Translations under genes and position numbers: made by a program
Assembly: GCF_900142465.1 (NCBI RefSeq)
Contig: NZ_FRAX01000006.1
Span: 124,001 to 188,000, forward strand
Direction: 5' to 3'
Length of the DNA stretch: 64,000 bases
Origin: Fibrobacter sp. UWH6
GTDB taxonomy: Bacteria > Fibrobacterota > Fibrobacteria > Fibrobacterales > Fibrobacteraceae
The notes under the pieces: model-generated
Told to the model about the DNA's origin: nothing
Database searches by the model: none
The model's input: only the letters and a program-made list of their open reading frames with translations
In this document: positions 15,236-25,420 of the stretch, piece after piece
How the letters are laid out: each line of letters starts with the position of its first letter
Position numbering within the stretch: the stretch's first letter is position 1

Positions 15236-18200
15236 GTGAAGTTTCGTAGCGTATTGACATCTAGGAAAGGATCGCTTTTCGAGGAATTGCGACGTTTGTC
15301 TCGCATGAGCCTCATTGAATATGTCTTGACCTTGATTGCCATGATTTCAGTTTTGCTGGTCGTGGTTGTCTACATATTCAATTCCTTCTATAAGGTGGTG
15401 AAAGACCAGACTTTGAACGATGGGCTGACCAATGTGGGTATTGTGGCTGAACGTTTGGACAATACCATCGAAAGGGCAATTGATGCCGTCAATGTTAGCA
15501 GTTATTCCCTGGAATCCCTGGTTGAACCGTCTTATGGGAACCTGGAAAAATTCCTGGTGACCCAGAACAAGATTTATTGCGAAAGCGTAAGTAACAGCTT
15601 TAGTTCCATCTATGTGCGCTACGACAGCATTTTTGTCAGCGGTGATGGATGGATTCCGCCGGAAGGTTTTGACTTTAACTCCCGTCAGTGGTATAGCGAG
15701 GCTCGCAAGCATCCTGGCGAGGTGGCTATCATTACCCCCTATGTGGACGAAGATACCAGGAAGCAGGTGATTTCCATAAGCCGGACTTTTGCAGATGGTC
15801 ATGGTGTGGTTTCTGTCGATATTCACATGGATGTTTTCTCCAAACTTCTTGAAAACGTTAATCAGGCCGGCTTGAAGAATAGCTTCATCGTTTCTAAGGA
15901 TGGCTTTGTAATGGTCAGTGCCGATTCTTCTATTACAGGGAAGAATTTCCTGGAGATGGATTTCTGGCAGACCGAGAATGCAAATCTGGTTAAACTGTTG
16001 TTGCAGAATGATCGTGTCGAATCCCAGAAGGATACAGTCCTTACCAATAGGGTGCTGAAGACTCGTCTTCATGGGTCGAACAACGTCGTGTTCTATCGCG
16101 TTGTATACGATTCCTTCTTTGTTGTCATGGTGGCCGATGAAAATGAACTTTATGATTCCGTGCAGCGAATCCTGATGCTTAGCATTATCCTTTCGTTGTT
16201 CGTGATTCTTGTGATTGGTGCGTTTGTGACGACCAGCTTTATCAATGGTGCTGTCGCTAGTCGAGCCGCACGTGACCAGCTGAAGATGAAGAAGGAACTC
16301 CAGAAGAACTTTGATATTATTAGCACCTTGGCTGGTACTTTTGATTCTGTTTGCTATGTGGACGTCTCTACCAAGTTGGTGTTCCCTTATTCTATGGGGG
16401 ATACCTTCGCCGAAAAATTAGGGTCTGCCGGTTTTGTTGACTTGTCCTATGATCAGGCTTTGGTGCTCTTGCTTAGGTCTATTGTCCATCCGGATGATAT
16501 GGAACTTGTTAGTAGGGAGTCTAGTTTCCAGAATGCGATTGAAAACCTGAGAGGAAAGAAATCCTTTGGTTTCCAGTGTCGAGCTCTTGAACATGGTGTA
16601 TACCGTTTCCACAAGATTTCCTTTATCAAGTCTGACGCATCCGAAGAGGTGTCCTCCTTTGTCGTGGCCATTGCCGACGTAGATGATGAAATCCGTCGTC
16701 TTCAGAGTTACCAGCTTGAGCTTGAAAATGCAAAGACCCGTGCAGAAGAAGCCAATGTGGCCAAGAGTAGTTTCCTGGCAAACATGAGCCATGAAATCCG
16801 TACGCCGATCAATGCAATCATGGGCATGAACGAGATGATTCTTCGTGAATCCAGTGAATCTCAAATTCATTCCTATTCTGAAGACATTAAGGGCGCAAGC
16901 CAGATGTTGCTTTCCATCATTAACGACATTCTTGACTTCTCCAAGATTGAAGCGGGTAAGATGGAAATTGTGGAGGTCCGTTACGATCTGGGATCTGTCT
17001 TAAATGATGTGTCTACTATGATCGGGGTAAAGGCCGAACAGAAGGGCCTTGAACTGAATGTCTATGTAGACGAAACGATTCCCAGTTTGCTGTTTGGCGA
17101 TTCCGTTCGTATACAGCAGGTGATGCTGAATATCCTTAACAATGCCGTGAAGTACACTGAAGCGGGACATGTGGATTTCCGGATCAATATGGAAAATCGT
17201 AGGGTTGATCCTGAGTATGGAAACATGGCTGACCTTGTTATCCAGGTGGAAGATACGGGTATTGGTATCCGCGAACAGGATCAGTCCCGCCTGTTCAAGA
17301 GTTTCCAGCGTCTGGACTTGGTGCAAAATAGAACGATTGAGGGTTCTGGACTGGGCTTGGCCATTACGTCAAAACTGGTGGAATTCATGCATGGTTCTAT
17401 CAGTGTGAATAGTGTATACGGCAAGGGTTCTACGTTTACCGTTGTAATCCCCCAGATGATTATCGGTAGCTCTCCCATTGGAAATTTGCAGAAACGTTAT
17501 CTGGATTCCAAGAATCAGGATTCTGTTTCTCAGGATTGTATGACTGCGCCTGATGCCAAGGTACTTGTTGTGGATGATAACAACATGAACCTGCGTGTGG
17601 CTCAGCACTTGATGAAGCATACGCAAATTCAGGTGTCTACATGCAACAGCGGTATGGAATGCCTGGAACTTATGAAAAAGGAACATTTCGATGTCATCTT
17701 CCTGGATCATATGATGCCTGGTATGGATGGTATGGAAACCTTGAAACTTTCGAAGAAGTTGTTCGGAAATAAGTGCGCAGGTGTTCCCATTATTGCATTG
17801 ACGGCTAATGCTATCGTTGGTGCCAAGGAAATGTACCTGGAGGCGGGTTTTGATGGCTATATAGGCAAGCCAATCAGAATCGAGGACCTGGAAAAGGCTC
17901 TCTTGAAATTCCTGCCTAAGGATTTGATTCGCTATTCGAAAAAATCATCTCCCGTAATAGAAAATGTTTCGGAAGTTGTTTCGGAACCGGAAGAACAGCT
18001 GATTGATGAAAGTGTCGGTATGAATTACTGTTCCGGCAACCGCGAATTTTATATGGAAGCGCTGGAAATGTATGAAGAAGCGTTTGCAGAAAATGAATTG
18101 CGTTTGAAGCGGAATTTTGAAAATAAGGATTGGCAGGATTATAGCATTGTCGCACACTCCATCAAGAGTAATTCCATGATGATCGGAGCCCTGAAATTTT

Positions 18201-18331
18201 CTGAGTTGGCCAAGAGTCAGGAATTTGCAGGAAGAGACTGTCAGGAAGCGCAGATTCTTTCGCAGTTTGAAACATTCCTTGCTGATTACAGGAAAGTATG
18301 CGAAGCCTGTAGAAAGATTAGGCAGGCTTAG
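15236..18331 (+). CDS. Hybrid sensor histidine kinase (Cache-like sensor, HisKA, HATPase, receiver, HPt)
   Basis: A tripartite BarA-type phosphorelay kinase of 1031 residues. The start is GTG at 15236, with AAGGAG seven bases upstream. After a first membrane helix comes a periplasmic sensor of about 270 residues with Cache-like features ([29 protein letters not shown]), then a second helix and a PAS-like linker. The phospho-acceptor His is residue 519 in [12 protein letters not shown]. ATPase motifs are VEDTGIGI and GSGLGLAIT. The receiver Asp is residue 824 in FLDHMMPG. The HPt His is residue 974 in AHSIKSNS. The next gene, nhaC, starts at the base after the stop codon. This suggests that the kinase senses a condition, such as ion or pH stress, linked to the antiporter. 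Confidence 0.92.
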   Translation: MKFRSVLTSRKGSLFEELRRLSRMSLIEYVLTLIAMISVLLVVVVYIFNSFYKVVKDQTLNDGLTNVGIVAERLDNTIERAIDAVNVSSYSLESLVEPSYGNLEKFLVTQNKIYCESVSNSFSSIYVRYDSIFVSGDGWIPPEGFDFNSRQWYSEARKHPGEVAIITPYVDEDTRKQVISISRTFADGHGVVSVDIHMDVFSKLLENVNQAGLKNSFIVSKDGFVMVSADSSITGKNFLEMDFWQTENANLVKLLLQNDRVESQKDTVLTNRVLKTRLHGSNNVVFYRVVYDSFFVVMVADENELYDSVQRILMLSIILSLFVILVIGAFVTTSFINGAVASRAARDQLKMKKELQKNFDIISTLAGTFDSVCYVDVSTKLVFPYSMGDTFAEKLGSAGFVDLSYDQALVLLLRSIVHPDDMELVSRESSFQNAIENLRGKKSFGFQCRALEHGVYRFHKISFIKSDASEEVSSFVVAIADVDDEIRRLQSYQLELENAKTRAEEANVAKSSFLANMSHEIRTPINAIMGMNEMILRESSESQIHSYSEDIKGASQMLLSIINDILDFSKIEAGKMEIVEVRYDLGSVLNDVSTMIGVKAEQKGLELNVYVDETIPSLLFGDSVRIQQVMLNILNNAVKYTEAGHVDFRINMENRRVDPEYGNMADLVIQVEDTGIGIREQDQSRLFKSFQRLDLVQNRTIEGSGLGLAITSKLVEFMHGSISVNSVYGKGSTFTVVIPQMIIGSSPIGNLQKRYLDSKNQDSVSQDCMTAPDAKVLVVDDNNMNLRVAQHLMKHTQIQVSTCNSGMECLELMKKEHFDVIFLDHMMPGMDGMETLKLSKKLFGNKCAGVPIIALTANAIVGAKEMYLEAGFDGYIGKPIRIEDLEKALLKFLPKDLIRYSKKSSPVIENVSEVVSEPEEQLIDESVGMNYCSGNREFYMEALEMYEEAFAENELRLKRNFENKDWQDYSIVAHSIKSNSMMIGALKFSELAKSQEFAGRDCQEAQILSQFETFLADYRKVCEACRKIRQA

Positions 18332-20029
18332 ATGAACTGGATCCGACGTCATAAATTTGTGGGAGCCATAAGCTTCTTTATCGTGCTTCATATTTGGCTG
18401 TTGCTGGTCTATGAAGAAGGAATGGTGGGGTCTGTCTGGTGCCTGTTGCCTGCTATAACCGCCATTTCCATGTGTGTTGTGACAAAGGAAGTTTTCTCGT
18501 CGCTGCTTTACGGGTGTTTTTCCGGGGCTATTCTGATGATGTCTACCAATGACCTTGCAGATATTCCTGGTAAGGCGCTCCTCTGTATGGTGGGCGGCGA
18601 TGGAAGCAACGTGGGGCTTCTTGACATATTGGGCAATTCCAGTAACCTTGGAATTATTTTGTTCCTGGTTTCGGTGGGAATTGTTGTGGACCTAGTTAAC
18701 AGAAGTGGAGGGCGTTTGGCCTTTACCCTTTGGCTTTCTTCCCATGTGAAGAATCGTCGCGGGGCCCTACTGTTTACCCTATTGCTTGGTGTTGTCTGCT
18801 TTATTGATGACTACTTCAACTGCCTTACCGTCGGGACTGTGGTCCGCCCGGTTACAGATTCCCATAAGATTAGCCGTGCGAAGTTGGCGTACCTTGTGGA
18901 TTCTACTGCAGCCCCTGTTTGCATGATCGCTCCGCTATCTTCCTGGGTTGCTGCCGTTTCGGGTTATGTCGAAACCGATAAGATTAACGGCATTGACCTG
19001 TTCTTTATGCAGATTCCCTACAACTTTTACTGTCTGCTGACAATCCTGATGATTGTTTTCATTTCGCTGCTGAATATTGACTTTGGCCCGATGCTTCGTC
19101 ACGAAGCCAATGCGCAGCTTAATGACGATGTCTATTCTACTCATGACCGCCCCTTTGAAGATGAAGAAAAGAAGGAATCTCTAGAACATGTAGGTTCCAT
19201 GTGGGACTTTATCATACCTGTGGTGGCTTTGTGCGTGTGTAGCCTTGTGGGCATTCTCGCGACTGGCGGTCTTTTTGACGGGGTTGGCTTCCTGGATGCC
19301 TTTGCCAACAGCGATGCTTCCAAGGGACTTGCCGTAGGTGGTTTTGTAACGAACATTTTTGCCCATTTCTATTTTAGATTACGTCAGAGCGTTTCCTTTG
19401 CGGATTCCATGAAGTCTATTCCCGACGGCATTAAACAGATGGTGGTGCCCATTGCCATTTTGACTTTGGCCTGGCTCTTTGGAAATATCGCTAGACAGGG
19501 GCTTGGAATCGGAATTTTCTTTACGACTTTCATTGGCGATTTTGGTGCCTATGTGAAGTTCCTTCCGGCGTTTATCTTTCTGCTGGCTTGCTTCATGGCG
19601 TTTGCGACGGGGACAAGCTGGGGAACGATTGCGATCTTGGCTCCGATTGTTGTTTCGATCCTTAACTACGCGCAAACTCCGTCAACCTGTGTGATTGGCC
19701 TGTCGGCGGTCTGTGCGGGAGCAGTCTGTGGAGACCATAGTTCTCCTATTTCTGATACGTCCATTATGGCTTCTACGGGCGCTCATTGTTCCCTGATGGA
19801 CCACATTGTTACGCAGCTCCCCTATGTGGTTCTTGTAGTATGCATTTCCTTTATCGGCTTCTTGATGACAGGCTTTGTTCAGAATCAAGTTATCTGCCTG
19901 TTCATGACGGCGATTCTCTTGATGGCATCCCTCTTGGTGATCAAGGCGATTGTCATGGTTCGGCATGTGGGACTATTCGAAGAAATGGCCGATGCCAATG
20001 GTGATTTTAGCGATATAGATGAATACTAG
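18332..20029 (+). CDS. nhaC: NhaC-family Na+/H+ antiporter
   Basis: A 565-residue inner-membrane protein with about 12 helices and a charged cytoplasmic loop (about residues 250-290). It shows NhaC-superfamily features: FIDDYFNCLTVGTVVRPVTD, DSTAAPVCMIAPLSSW, ATGTSWGTIAILAPI and a CAGAVCGDHSSPISDTSIM block, where polar and acidic residues line the ion path. It may exchange Na+ for H+; amino-acid or malate/lactate exchange by relatives cannot be ruled out. It begins immediately after the kinase stop codon, so translation is likely coupled. Confidence 0.85.
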   Translation: MNWIRRHKFVGAISFFIVLHIWLLLVYEEGMVGSVWCLLPAITAISMCVVTKEVFSSLLYGCFSGAILMMSTNDLADIPGKALLCMVGGDGSNVGLLDILGNSSNLGIILFLVSVGIVVDLVNRSGGRLAFTLWLSSHVKNRRGALLFTLLLGVVCFIDDYFNCLTVGTVVRPVTDSHKISRAKLAYLVDSTAAPVCMIAPLSSWVAAVSGYVETDKINGIDLFFMQIPYNFYCLLTILMIVFISLLNIDFGPMLRHEANAQLNDDVYSTHDRPFEDEEKKESLEHVGSMWDFIIPVVALCVCSLVGILATGGLFDGVGFLDAFANSDASKGLAVGGFVTNIFAHFYFRLRQSVSFADSMKSIPDGIKQMVVPIAILTLAWLFGNIARQGLGIGIFFTTFIGDFGAYVKFLPAFIFLLACFMAFATGTSWGTIAILAPIVVSILNYAQTPSTCVIGLSAVCAGAVCGDHSSPISDTSIMASTGAHCSLMDHIVTQLPYVVLVVCISFIGFLMTGFVQNQVICLFMTAILLMASLLVIKAIVMVRHVGLFEEMADANGDFSDIDEY

Positions 20030-20064
20030 GTCGCGGGCCTAGAACGCTAACTTTATAGAGAACA

Positions 20065-20102
20065 TAAAAAAGAGGGCCGTTGAAAAACGGCCCTCTCTTT
20101 TC
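20065..20102. terminator. Bidirectional terminator between nhaC and metK
   Basis: AGAGGGCCGTT, a GAAA loop and AACGGCCCTCT form a perfect 11-bp stem. A-rich sequence precedes it and CTTTT follows, so it can end both the rightward nhaC and the leftward metK transcripts. Confidence 0.9.
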
Positions 20103-20116
20103 GTCTTAAACGGAAG

Positions 20117-21313
20117 TTACTTGAGCTTAGCGGCTGCGGTCTTTAATGCAGCTGCCTTGTCGGTCTTTTCCCAAGTGAAACGTGCGCCTTCACGACCGAA
20201 GTGGCCGAGGGCTGCAGTGGACTGGTAGCCGGGCTTCTTCAGGTCCAGCATCTTTACGATGCCAGCGGGAGAAAGATCGAAGTTCTTAGCGACGATAGCT
20301 TCGATGTCGCGGTCGCTGATCTTGCCGGTGCCGAAGGTGTTCACCAGCACAGAAACCGGCTTGGAGTAGCCGATGGCGTATGCCAGCTGGACTTCGCAAC
20401 GGTGGGCGAGGCCTGCAGCCACAATGTTCTTTGCAACGTAGCGGGCTGCGTATGCGGCAGAACGGTCCACCTTGGAAGGATCCTTACCGGAGAATGCGCC
20501 ACCACCATGACGACCCATGCCGCCGTAGGTGTCCACGATGATCTTACGACCGGTGAGGCCGCAGTCGCCGTGAGGTCCGCCAACCACGAACTTGCCGGTG
20601 GGGTTGATCAGGTAACGGGTGTTCTTGTCGAGAAGCTTGGCAGGAACAACCTTCTTGATGAGCTTTTCGATGATTTCCTTTTCGATAGTCTTGTGCTTCA
20701 GTTCCTTGCCGTTCACGAATTCATCGTGCTGGGTAGAAATGACCACTGTGTCTACGCGGACCGGCTTGTCGTTTTCGTCGTATTCCACGGTGACCTGGGA
20801 CTTGGCATCCGGACGGAGCCACTTGATCTTGCCCTTTTCGCGGAGGTTCTGAATTTCTTCCATGAGCTTGTGAGCCAGGCTAATGGGCAGAGGCATCAGT
20901 TCCTTGGTTTCGTTCACGGCATAACCGAACATCATGCCCTGGTCGCCTGCGCCCTGCTTGTCGTCTTCCTTACCGTCGGCAGCCTTGGCGTCCACACCCT
21001 GAGCGATATCGGGGGATTGCTTGTCCATGGCGACGAGAACGGAGCAACCCTTGTAGTCAAAGGCCAGTTCCGGATTCACGTAGCCGATGCCCTTGATGGT
21101 CTTGCGGGCAATCTGCTGGTAGTCGATCACTGCCTTGGTGGTGATTTCACCGGAGATAACCACGAGGCCGGTGTTCACGAGAGTTTCGCAAGCGACGCGG
21201 CTGTTGGGGTCCTGTGCAAGGCAGGCATCCAGGATGGCGTCGGAAATCTGGTCGCAGACCTTATCCGGGTGCCCCTTGGATACGGATTCAGAAGTAAAGA
21301 GATAATGTGCCAT
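20117..21313 (-). CDS. metK: S-adenosylmethionine synthase
   Basis: Makes SAM from methionine and ATP. The start at 21313 has AAGGAG upstream and gives 398 residues starting [21 protein letters not shown]; the 33-codon in-frame extension lacks support. Signatures are [24 protein letters not shown] and [23 protein letters not shown] (P-loop-like). Length is typical. No SAM riboswitch is recognisable in the 150 bases upstream. Confidence 0.97.
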   Translation of the reverse strand: MAHYLFTSESVSKGHPDKVCDQISDAILDACLAQDPNSRVACETLVNTGLVVISGEITTKAVIDYQQIARKTIKGIGYVNPELAFDYKGCSVLVAMDKQSPDIAQGVDAKAADGKEDDKQGAGDQGMMFGYAVNETKELMPLPISLAHKLMEEIQNLREKGKIKWLRPDAKSQVTVEYDENDKPVRVDTVVISTQHDEFVNGKELKHKTIEKEIIEKLIKKVVPAKLLDKNTRYLINPTGKFVVGGPHGDCGLTGRKIIVDTYGGMGRHGGGAFSGKDPSKVDRSAAYAARYVAKNIVAAGLAHRCEVQLAYAIGYSKPVSVLVNTFGTGKISDRDIEAIVAKNFDLSPAGIVKMLDLKKPGYQSTAALGHFGREGARFTWEKTDKAAALKTAAAKLK

Positions 21314-21467
21314 TATTGGCTCCTTATGTAACAGCACCGAAAAGAATGTCGCGTTTTTGACAATCCCAAGCGCTGAAAAACAACTATTTGTGTCGACCCA
21401 CGAATTTAGCAAAATGCGTAAACATGGACCATGAAGCGAATCGTTAAATCTGTAAAAAACGTCTAGT

Positions 21468-21512
21468 TTTTTGAAAAACTAAAAGACCCGTTCTTTCGAA
21501 CGGGTCTTCTAA
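21468..21512 (-). terminator. Terminator of tRNA-Asn copy 2
   Basis: On the minus strand AGACCCGTTC, loop GAAA, GAACGGGTCT is followed by TTTAGTTTTT. It is a perfect-stem version of the copy 1 terminator. Confidence 0.85.
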
Positions 21513-21513
21513 G

Positions 21514-21586
21514 CTGCTTCACTTGGACTCGAACCAAGGACAACGCGATTAACAGTCGCGGGCTCTACCAACTGAGCTATGAAGCA
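21514..21586 (-). tRNA. tRNA-Asn (GTT), copy 2 (inverted)
   Basis: Same 73-base sequence as the copy at 13171-13243, on the opposite strand, with anticodon GTT. The similarity extends into the leader (AATGAGGAAACTCGCTGA) and the terminator, so a whole transcription unit was duplicated in inverted orientation. Confidence 0.97.
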
Positions 21587-21620
21587 ATCAGATCAGCGAG
21601 TTTCCTCATTGACGAAGCCA

Positions 21621-21648
21621 AATATAGATAGTTTCCTTAAGTTGTCAA
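21621..21648 (-). promoter_or_regulatory. Sigma-70-type promoter of tRNA-Asn copy 2
   Basis: On the minus strand TTGACA (21648-21643), 16 bases, then TATATT (21626-21621). The spacer length is the same as in copy 1, but the spacer sequence is different. Confidence 0.75.
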
Positions 21649-21939
21649 GGGGTTATGACTAATTTTTGTTGAAATGTGTATGGAAATCTGGTCCAAAAGG
21701 GGGCTTAACCTAATTTTCAGAGAGGTTGAGTCGTTGCGAAATAGATTCAACCTGTTTTTGTTGAAAATGGGACGCCCCTAAAATAGACTCAATCTATTTG
21801 TTTATGCAAATTTTAAAGATATAAAAACTATTATTCTTTAGAATAATCATATTTCTAAAGTTTTCTTGGATATTTATATATTAGTGCTAGATTATGTATC
21901 ATAATTGTAGTGTTTGAACAGTTATGGGAGTAATGAATT
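21649..21939. other. AT-rich gap upstream of the Nif3 gene, with an inverted repeat
   Basis: A gene-free gap. It contains two similar stretches AATAGATTCAACCTGTTTT and AATAGACTCAATCTATTTG (about 21740-21800), and an inverted repeat ATTATTCT-TT-AGAATAAT at 21830-21847, about 95 bases before the Nif3 start. The inverted repeat could be an operator. No small gene or RNA is recognised. Confidence 0.4.
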
Positions 21940-22701
21940 ATGGATATTAATTTTTTCTCTGCCTGGTTGAATGATTTGCTTGACCCGAAGTCCTTCAAGG
22001 ATTATTGCGTTAATGGTCTTTGTGTCGAAGCGAATACTCGGGTGACTCGAGTGGTTACTGGGGTGAGTTTCCGGGACTGTCTGATTGATGCCGCAATTGA
22101 AGACGGCGCTGATTGCATTATCGTACATCATCCCAATGGATTTTGGAAAAATGAAGACCGTGTGCCAGTAGGCCGTTTTGGCGCTCGCATGCGCAAGCTT
22201 TTTAATAATGGCATAAATCTCTATGGTTACCACTTGCCTTTGGATGGCCATATGGAAGTGGGAAATAATGTTCAAATTGCCAAGGCGATGGGGCTTAGCA
22301 ACGTTTCGGGATTCTTGCAGGAAGGTGAAAAGACCATTGGCGTAGTTGGCGAGTGGGAAACTGCTGCGACTCAGACGGAATTTATGGAAAGCGTAGCCAA
22401 TGCGTTCCCTTATGGATTGCAGAATGCCTTGATGTATGGTTCTGATACCATTAAAAGGGTGGCTATTTGCAGCGGCTCGGGCTCAAGCGCCATTGAAGAG
22501 GCTATGAAGTTGGACTGCGATGTCCTGGTAACAGGGGAAATTAAGGAACATGTTCCGATTGACTGTGAGGAATTGGGATTTAATTTGGTCAATTGTGGTC
22601 ATCATCGAACAGAGGTCTTTGGCGTTCGTGCCTTGGCCGAAAAAATCCAGGAAGAATTGAATATTCCTGCAAAATTTGTTGATTTTGACAATCCGGTTTA
22701 A
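21940..22701 (+). CDS. Nif3-like dinuclear metal centre protein (YbgI/YqfO family)
   Basis: A 253-residue Nif3 family protein that forms a toroidal hexamer with a two-metal site. Metal ligands are visible as IVHHPNGFW (two His), NLYGYHLPLDGH (His and Asp) and, near the C-terminus, NCGHHRTEVFGV (His and Glu). It is often annotated as a GTP cyclohydrolase I type 2 homologue, but the physiological role is not settled. GGGAGTAATGAATT precedes the ATG. It is followed by a long hairpin. Confidence 0.88.
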   Translation: MDINFFSAWLNDLLDPKSFKDYCVNGLCVEANTRVTRVVTGVSFRDCLIDAAIEDGADCIIVHHPNGFWKNEDRVPVGRFGARMRKLFNNGINLYGYHLPLDGHMEVGNNVQIAKAMGLSNVSGFLQEGEKTIGVVGEWETAATQTEFMESVANAFPYGLQNALMYGSDTIKRVAICSGSGSSAIEEAMKLDCDVLVTGEIKEHVPIDCEELGFNLVNCGHHRTEVFGVRALAEKIQEELNIPAKFVDFDNPV

Positions 22702-22743
22702 CACTTGATTATCATTTTTTGAAAAAATACTTTGTAAATTACA

Positions 22744-22768
22744 CATTTCGCCCATTGGGGGCGAAATG
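22744..22768 (+). terminator. Hairpin after the Nif3 gene, possible terminator
   Basis: CATTTCGCCC and GGGCGAAATG form a 10-bp stem with a 5-base loop, 43 bases after the stop codon. The T-rich stretch that follows is interrupted (AATTGTCTTGTTTTT), so termination is likely but not certain. Confidence 0.55.
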
Positions 22769-22967
22769 AATTGTCTTGTTTTTCCCTATTGCGATTTTAT
22801 ATATGTAACTTGTTGATTCTCATGGAGTTAACGGTTTTACAAATCTTTTTTATGTAGAGAAATCTGACAAAAAATCCAGCTTTTTGTGTAAAAATTGTTC
22901 CCTCCATGTCTCATGTTGTGTGAATTTTTACGTTCGCTTGGTCATATTTTTTACTATCTTACCCGCC

Positions 22968-23888
22968 GTGAATTTTGTTAAGACCACCATACACTTCCAG
23001 AAGTCATCGAAATCGATGACCCTGCATGTGCCTGCCGTCCTGTTCAAGGCATGGCCGGTGCTGCGTGTTTTTGTGGTTATTGGCGCCATCCTTTTTGCTG
23101 TGCAGATGGTGACTACCACCATTTACGAAGGTGTGTTGAACCACCAGCTGGATGAACGTCACCGCCTGGATAGCGAAATGTCCCAGATCCAGGGGACTCT
23201 GGATTATCTGGCTGGCACCACGTCTGACTTCCTCCGTGACGAAAATCGCCTTTATGCTCGATTCAGCCTGCCCACTCAGGATGAATCTTCCCGTGAAATG
23301 GGTACCGGTGGCGCCATTGGCGAGGATTCCCTGTTGCTGCGCACCACGTCTCCTGTTGTAGAACGAATGGCTCTGCTGGGCGAAACGGCCAAGCGTTTGC
23401 AGTCCAAGCTCCACAATAACGACGCTTCTTTCCACAACTTGGGCAAATATATGGACCAGAAACTTTCCATGTGGCGTTTCGTTCCGTCTATTTCTCCTAC
23501 CCAGGGGCGTTTCGCTTCTTCTTTTGGTCCCCGTATTCACCCTGTCACGGGTGAAGTGGGCAAGATGCATCAGGGTGTCGATATTTCTAATGAACGCTGG
23601 ACTCCGATTTTCGCCCCCGCCGACGGTGTGGTGGACGTTGCTCAGCTTAGTTCTTCTTTTGGTTACTTCGTGGCTATTGACCACGGGAATGGAATCAAGA
23701 CTCGTCTGGGCCATATGCAGATGTATATTGTTCATCCGGGTCAGTTCGTTCATCGTTACCAAGTTATTGGATACATGGGAAATACAGGTCGATCTGTCGG
23801 ACCCCATCTTCACTACGAAGTGTGGGTGAACAATTCTCCTGTAAATCCGCTTGCCTATATGTTGCCCAACGATCATTCTGTAGATTGA
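22968..23888 (+). CDS. M23-family (LytM) peptidoglycan endopeptidase, membrane anchored
   Basis: A 306-residue bitopic protein: a short cytoplasmic part (NFVKTTIHFQKSSK, a pattern shared by many membrane M23 peptidases), a membrane helix (about residues 27-48), a coiled region, then the peptidase domain. Zinc ligands are in HPVTGEVGKMHQGVDIS (H-x-x-x-D) and GPHLHYEVW (HxH). It would cut peptide crosslinks or act as a regulator of cell division or shape. The start is GTG at 22968, since an upstream in-frame ATG at 22884 adds an unlikely hydrophobic extension. Ribosome site is weak. Confidence 0.85.
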   Translation: MNFVKTTIHFQKSSKSMTLHVPAVLFKAWPVLRVFVVIGAILFAVQMVTTTIYEGVLNHQLDERHRLDSEMSQIQGTLDYLAGTTSDFLRDENRLYARFSLPTQDESSREMGTGGAIGEDSLLLRTTSPVVERMALLGETAKRLQSKLHNNDASFHNLGKYMDQKLSMWRFVPSISPTQGRFASSFGPRIHPVTGEVGKMHQGVDISNERWTPIFAPADGVVDVAQLSSSFGYFVAIDHGNGIKTRLGHMQMYIVHPGQFVHRYQVIGYMGNTGRSVGPHLHYEVWVNNSPVNPLAYMLPNDHSVD

Positions 23889-23952
23889 TTTCTACCGATC
23901 GTAGGCAAACCGCCCGAGAAAATGGCGCCGGCTCGAACTGGCTAAAGGCGGC

Positions 23953-23968
23953 TCACCCCAAGGGGTGA
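23953..23968 (+). promoter_or_regulatory. Small hairpin covering the ribosome-binding site of the lamin-tail gene
   Basis: TCACCCC and GGGGTGA flank AA, and the right arm (AAGGGGTGA) is the only Shine-Dalgarno-like sequence before the TTG start at 23973. In the mRNA the site could pair with its own left arm and limit initiation. Confidence 0.4.
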
Positions 23969-23972
23969 TTTC

Positions 23973-25412
23973 TTGAAAAATCTAGGATTCGGGGCTGCAG
24001 TTCTTGCAGTTCTCTGCTTTTTATGTTTTGGCTTGGGTTCCGCTCTTGCCTGCCCTCGTTTTGTGGAATTCTTTTCTGATCCCAAGGATGTTCCTGATCA
24101 GGAAGGAGAATTCGTCGAGATTCGTCTGGATGATTGTGGGGCGGAAAGCCTATGGGTGCAGATGGATGAAAAACCGGCTTTATCTTTTGCCTTGCCCAGA
24201 GGTAATTCCTGGGAGTCCGGTTCGACCTTCAAACGATTCGTCCTGGTTCATGATAGCCTGTATTGCCCTAAGGGGAATGGGGTGGCGTGTGGCTTATTGG
24301 GAAAGTTAAGTCTTCCGAATTCCAGGAGGTCTACGTGGCGTCTTTGGGCGGGTTCGTGTGTGGATTCCGTTGAAATTCCAGAGCCTAAGGCGGGAATGGC
24401 GTTACAGCGGGTGAAAGATTCTGACCGTTGGATTTTTGCGGAACCGACCATAGGGTGCGCTAACCCGCAATATGAAGTCGGAGTGGCTGACTGCGGCCTC
24501 GCTCCTGTTTTGCGGGACCATGACAAGTATACGGTTTTCTTGACGGGGTGTGATTCTGCCTGGCTACGGTTGGAGCGCATCCCCCTGGATGGAAGTGCAA
24601 GTGTGATTGACTCCTTGTGGGTGGTTGGGAATTTTAGCTGGGAATCTTCCCGGGATTTTTGGATTCGCGGGAATCTACCGCCCGATGAAGCTCCCTATAA
24701 CGATTCGCTAGACACCTTGCTATTTGCGCCAGGTGGGGGGCCGCTGGTGGTTTCGGAGGTGCATCATTGCCCCCGGGAGCCTGAACCGGAATGGGTGGAA
24801 GTGTACAATCGTAGTGCGGTAGCCGTCCCTCTCGAAAAATTTCGCTTTTGTGGCCGAGGTGGAAGCTGGGGTGCCGGGTTTATAGACCCTTATGAGACCA
24901 TCGTGCTGACCAAGGATACCGCACAACTCAGGGAATATCTTGGCTATAGGGATGTGGGGCTGGTTCAGGTTGCGCTTGGTTATCTGAATAATTCGTCGGG
25001 ATGCATTTCCATTTGCAGCGGGGAGGCTGTGGTGGATAGCGTTTGCTGGGATCGGCATATGGTGTCATGTCCGTCAGGCTTTAATCCCTTGACTATGGAA
25101 TCGGAGAATACCCCAGGTTTTGTGCGGTCTAATGGGACGAACGAAAAAATCCAGTCTCCTTTTACATACAAGCTTTCTTCTAGGGTGGTTCGCCTAGGAG
25201 GTAATTCGTTAAGAGTTTATGTTGAAAGCGAATTTCAGGTATCTCTCCGTCTGCTGGATTCTGCTGGGCGGGAGCGTTGGAAGGCCGATGTGCCCCCTGG
25301 ATTTAATGCCTGGCGTAAAGTGTCTCTTGATGGAATGGGCTTGGGGGTTGCTTACGTGTCTATCTCGACGGGCAAGTTTGAAAATGTTGTGGGAATTCTG
25401 ATTCGTCCGTAG
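23973..25412 (+). CDS. Secreted protein with lamin-tail-like domains
   Basis: A 479-residue exported protein with TTG as the likely start and a signal peptide ending ALA before CPRFVEF. Two regions resemble lamin-tail (LTD) folds: about residues 27-150 (VEFFSDPKD ... EGEFVEIRLDDCG) and about 260-385 (VVSEVHHCPREPEPEWVEVYNRSAVAVPLEKFRF). Many paired cysteines suggest disulphides. The C-terminal 80 residues look like a beta-rich module (LRVYVESEFQVSLRLLDSAGRERW), similar to the tail domains used for secretion in this phylum. The substrate is unknown. It starts an operon with the next gene, nine bases downstream. Confidence 0.6.
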   Translation: MKNLGFGAAVLAVLCFLCFGLGSALACPRFVEFFSDPKDVPDQEGEFVEIRLDDCGAESLWVQMDEKPALSFALPRGNSWESGSTFKRFVLVHDSLYCPKGNGVACGLLGKLSLPNSRRSTWRLWAGSCVDSVEIPEPKAGMALQRVKDSDRWIFAEPTIGCANPQYEVGVADCGLAPVLRDHDKYTVFLTGCDSAWLRLERIPLDGSASVIDSLWVVGNFSWESSRDFWIRGNLPPDEAPYNDSLDTLLFAPGGGPLVVSEVHHCPREPEPEWVEVYNRSAVAVPLEKFRFCGRGGSWGAGFIDPYETIVLTKDTAQLREYLGYRDVGLVQVALGYLNNSSGCISICSGEAVVDSVCWDRHMVSCPSGFNPLTMESENTPGFVRSNGTNEKIQSPFTYKLSSRVVRLGGNSLRVYVESEFQVSLRLLDSAGRERWKADVPPGFNAWRKVSLDGMGLGVAYVSISTGKFENVVGILIRP

Positions 25413-25420
25413 GGCTTCGT

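Noticed and set aside
20201-21331. Long rightward open frame opposite metK
   Set aside because: It is a shadow of a strongly biased metK gene; metK has full family motifs and its own ribosome site.
21314-21467. SAM riboswitch upstream of metK
   Set aside because: No recognisable SAM-I, SAM-II or SMK core could be found by eye on the metK strand.
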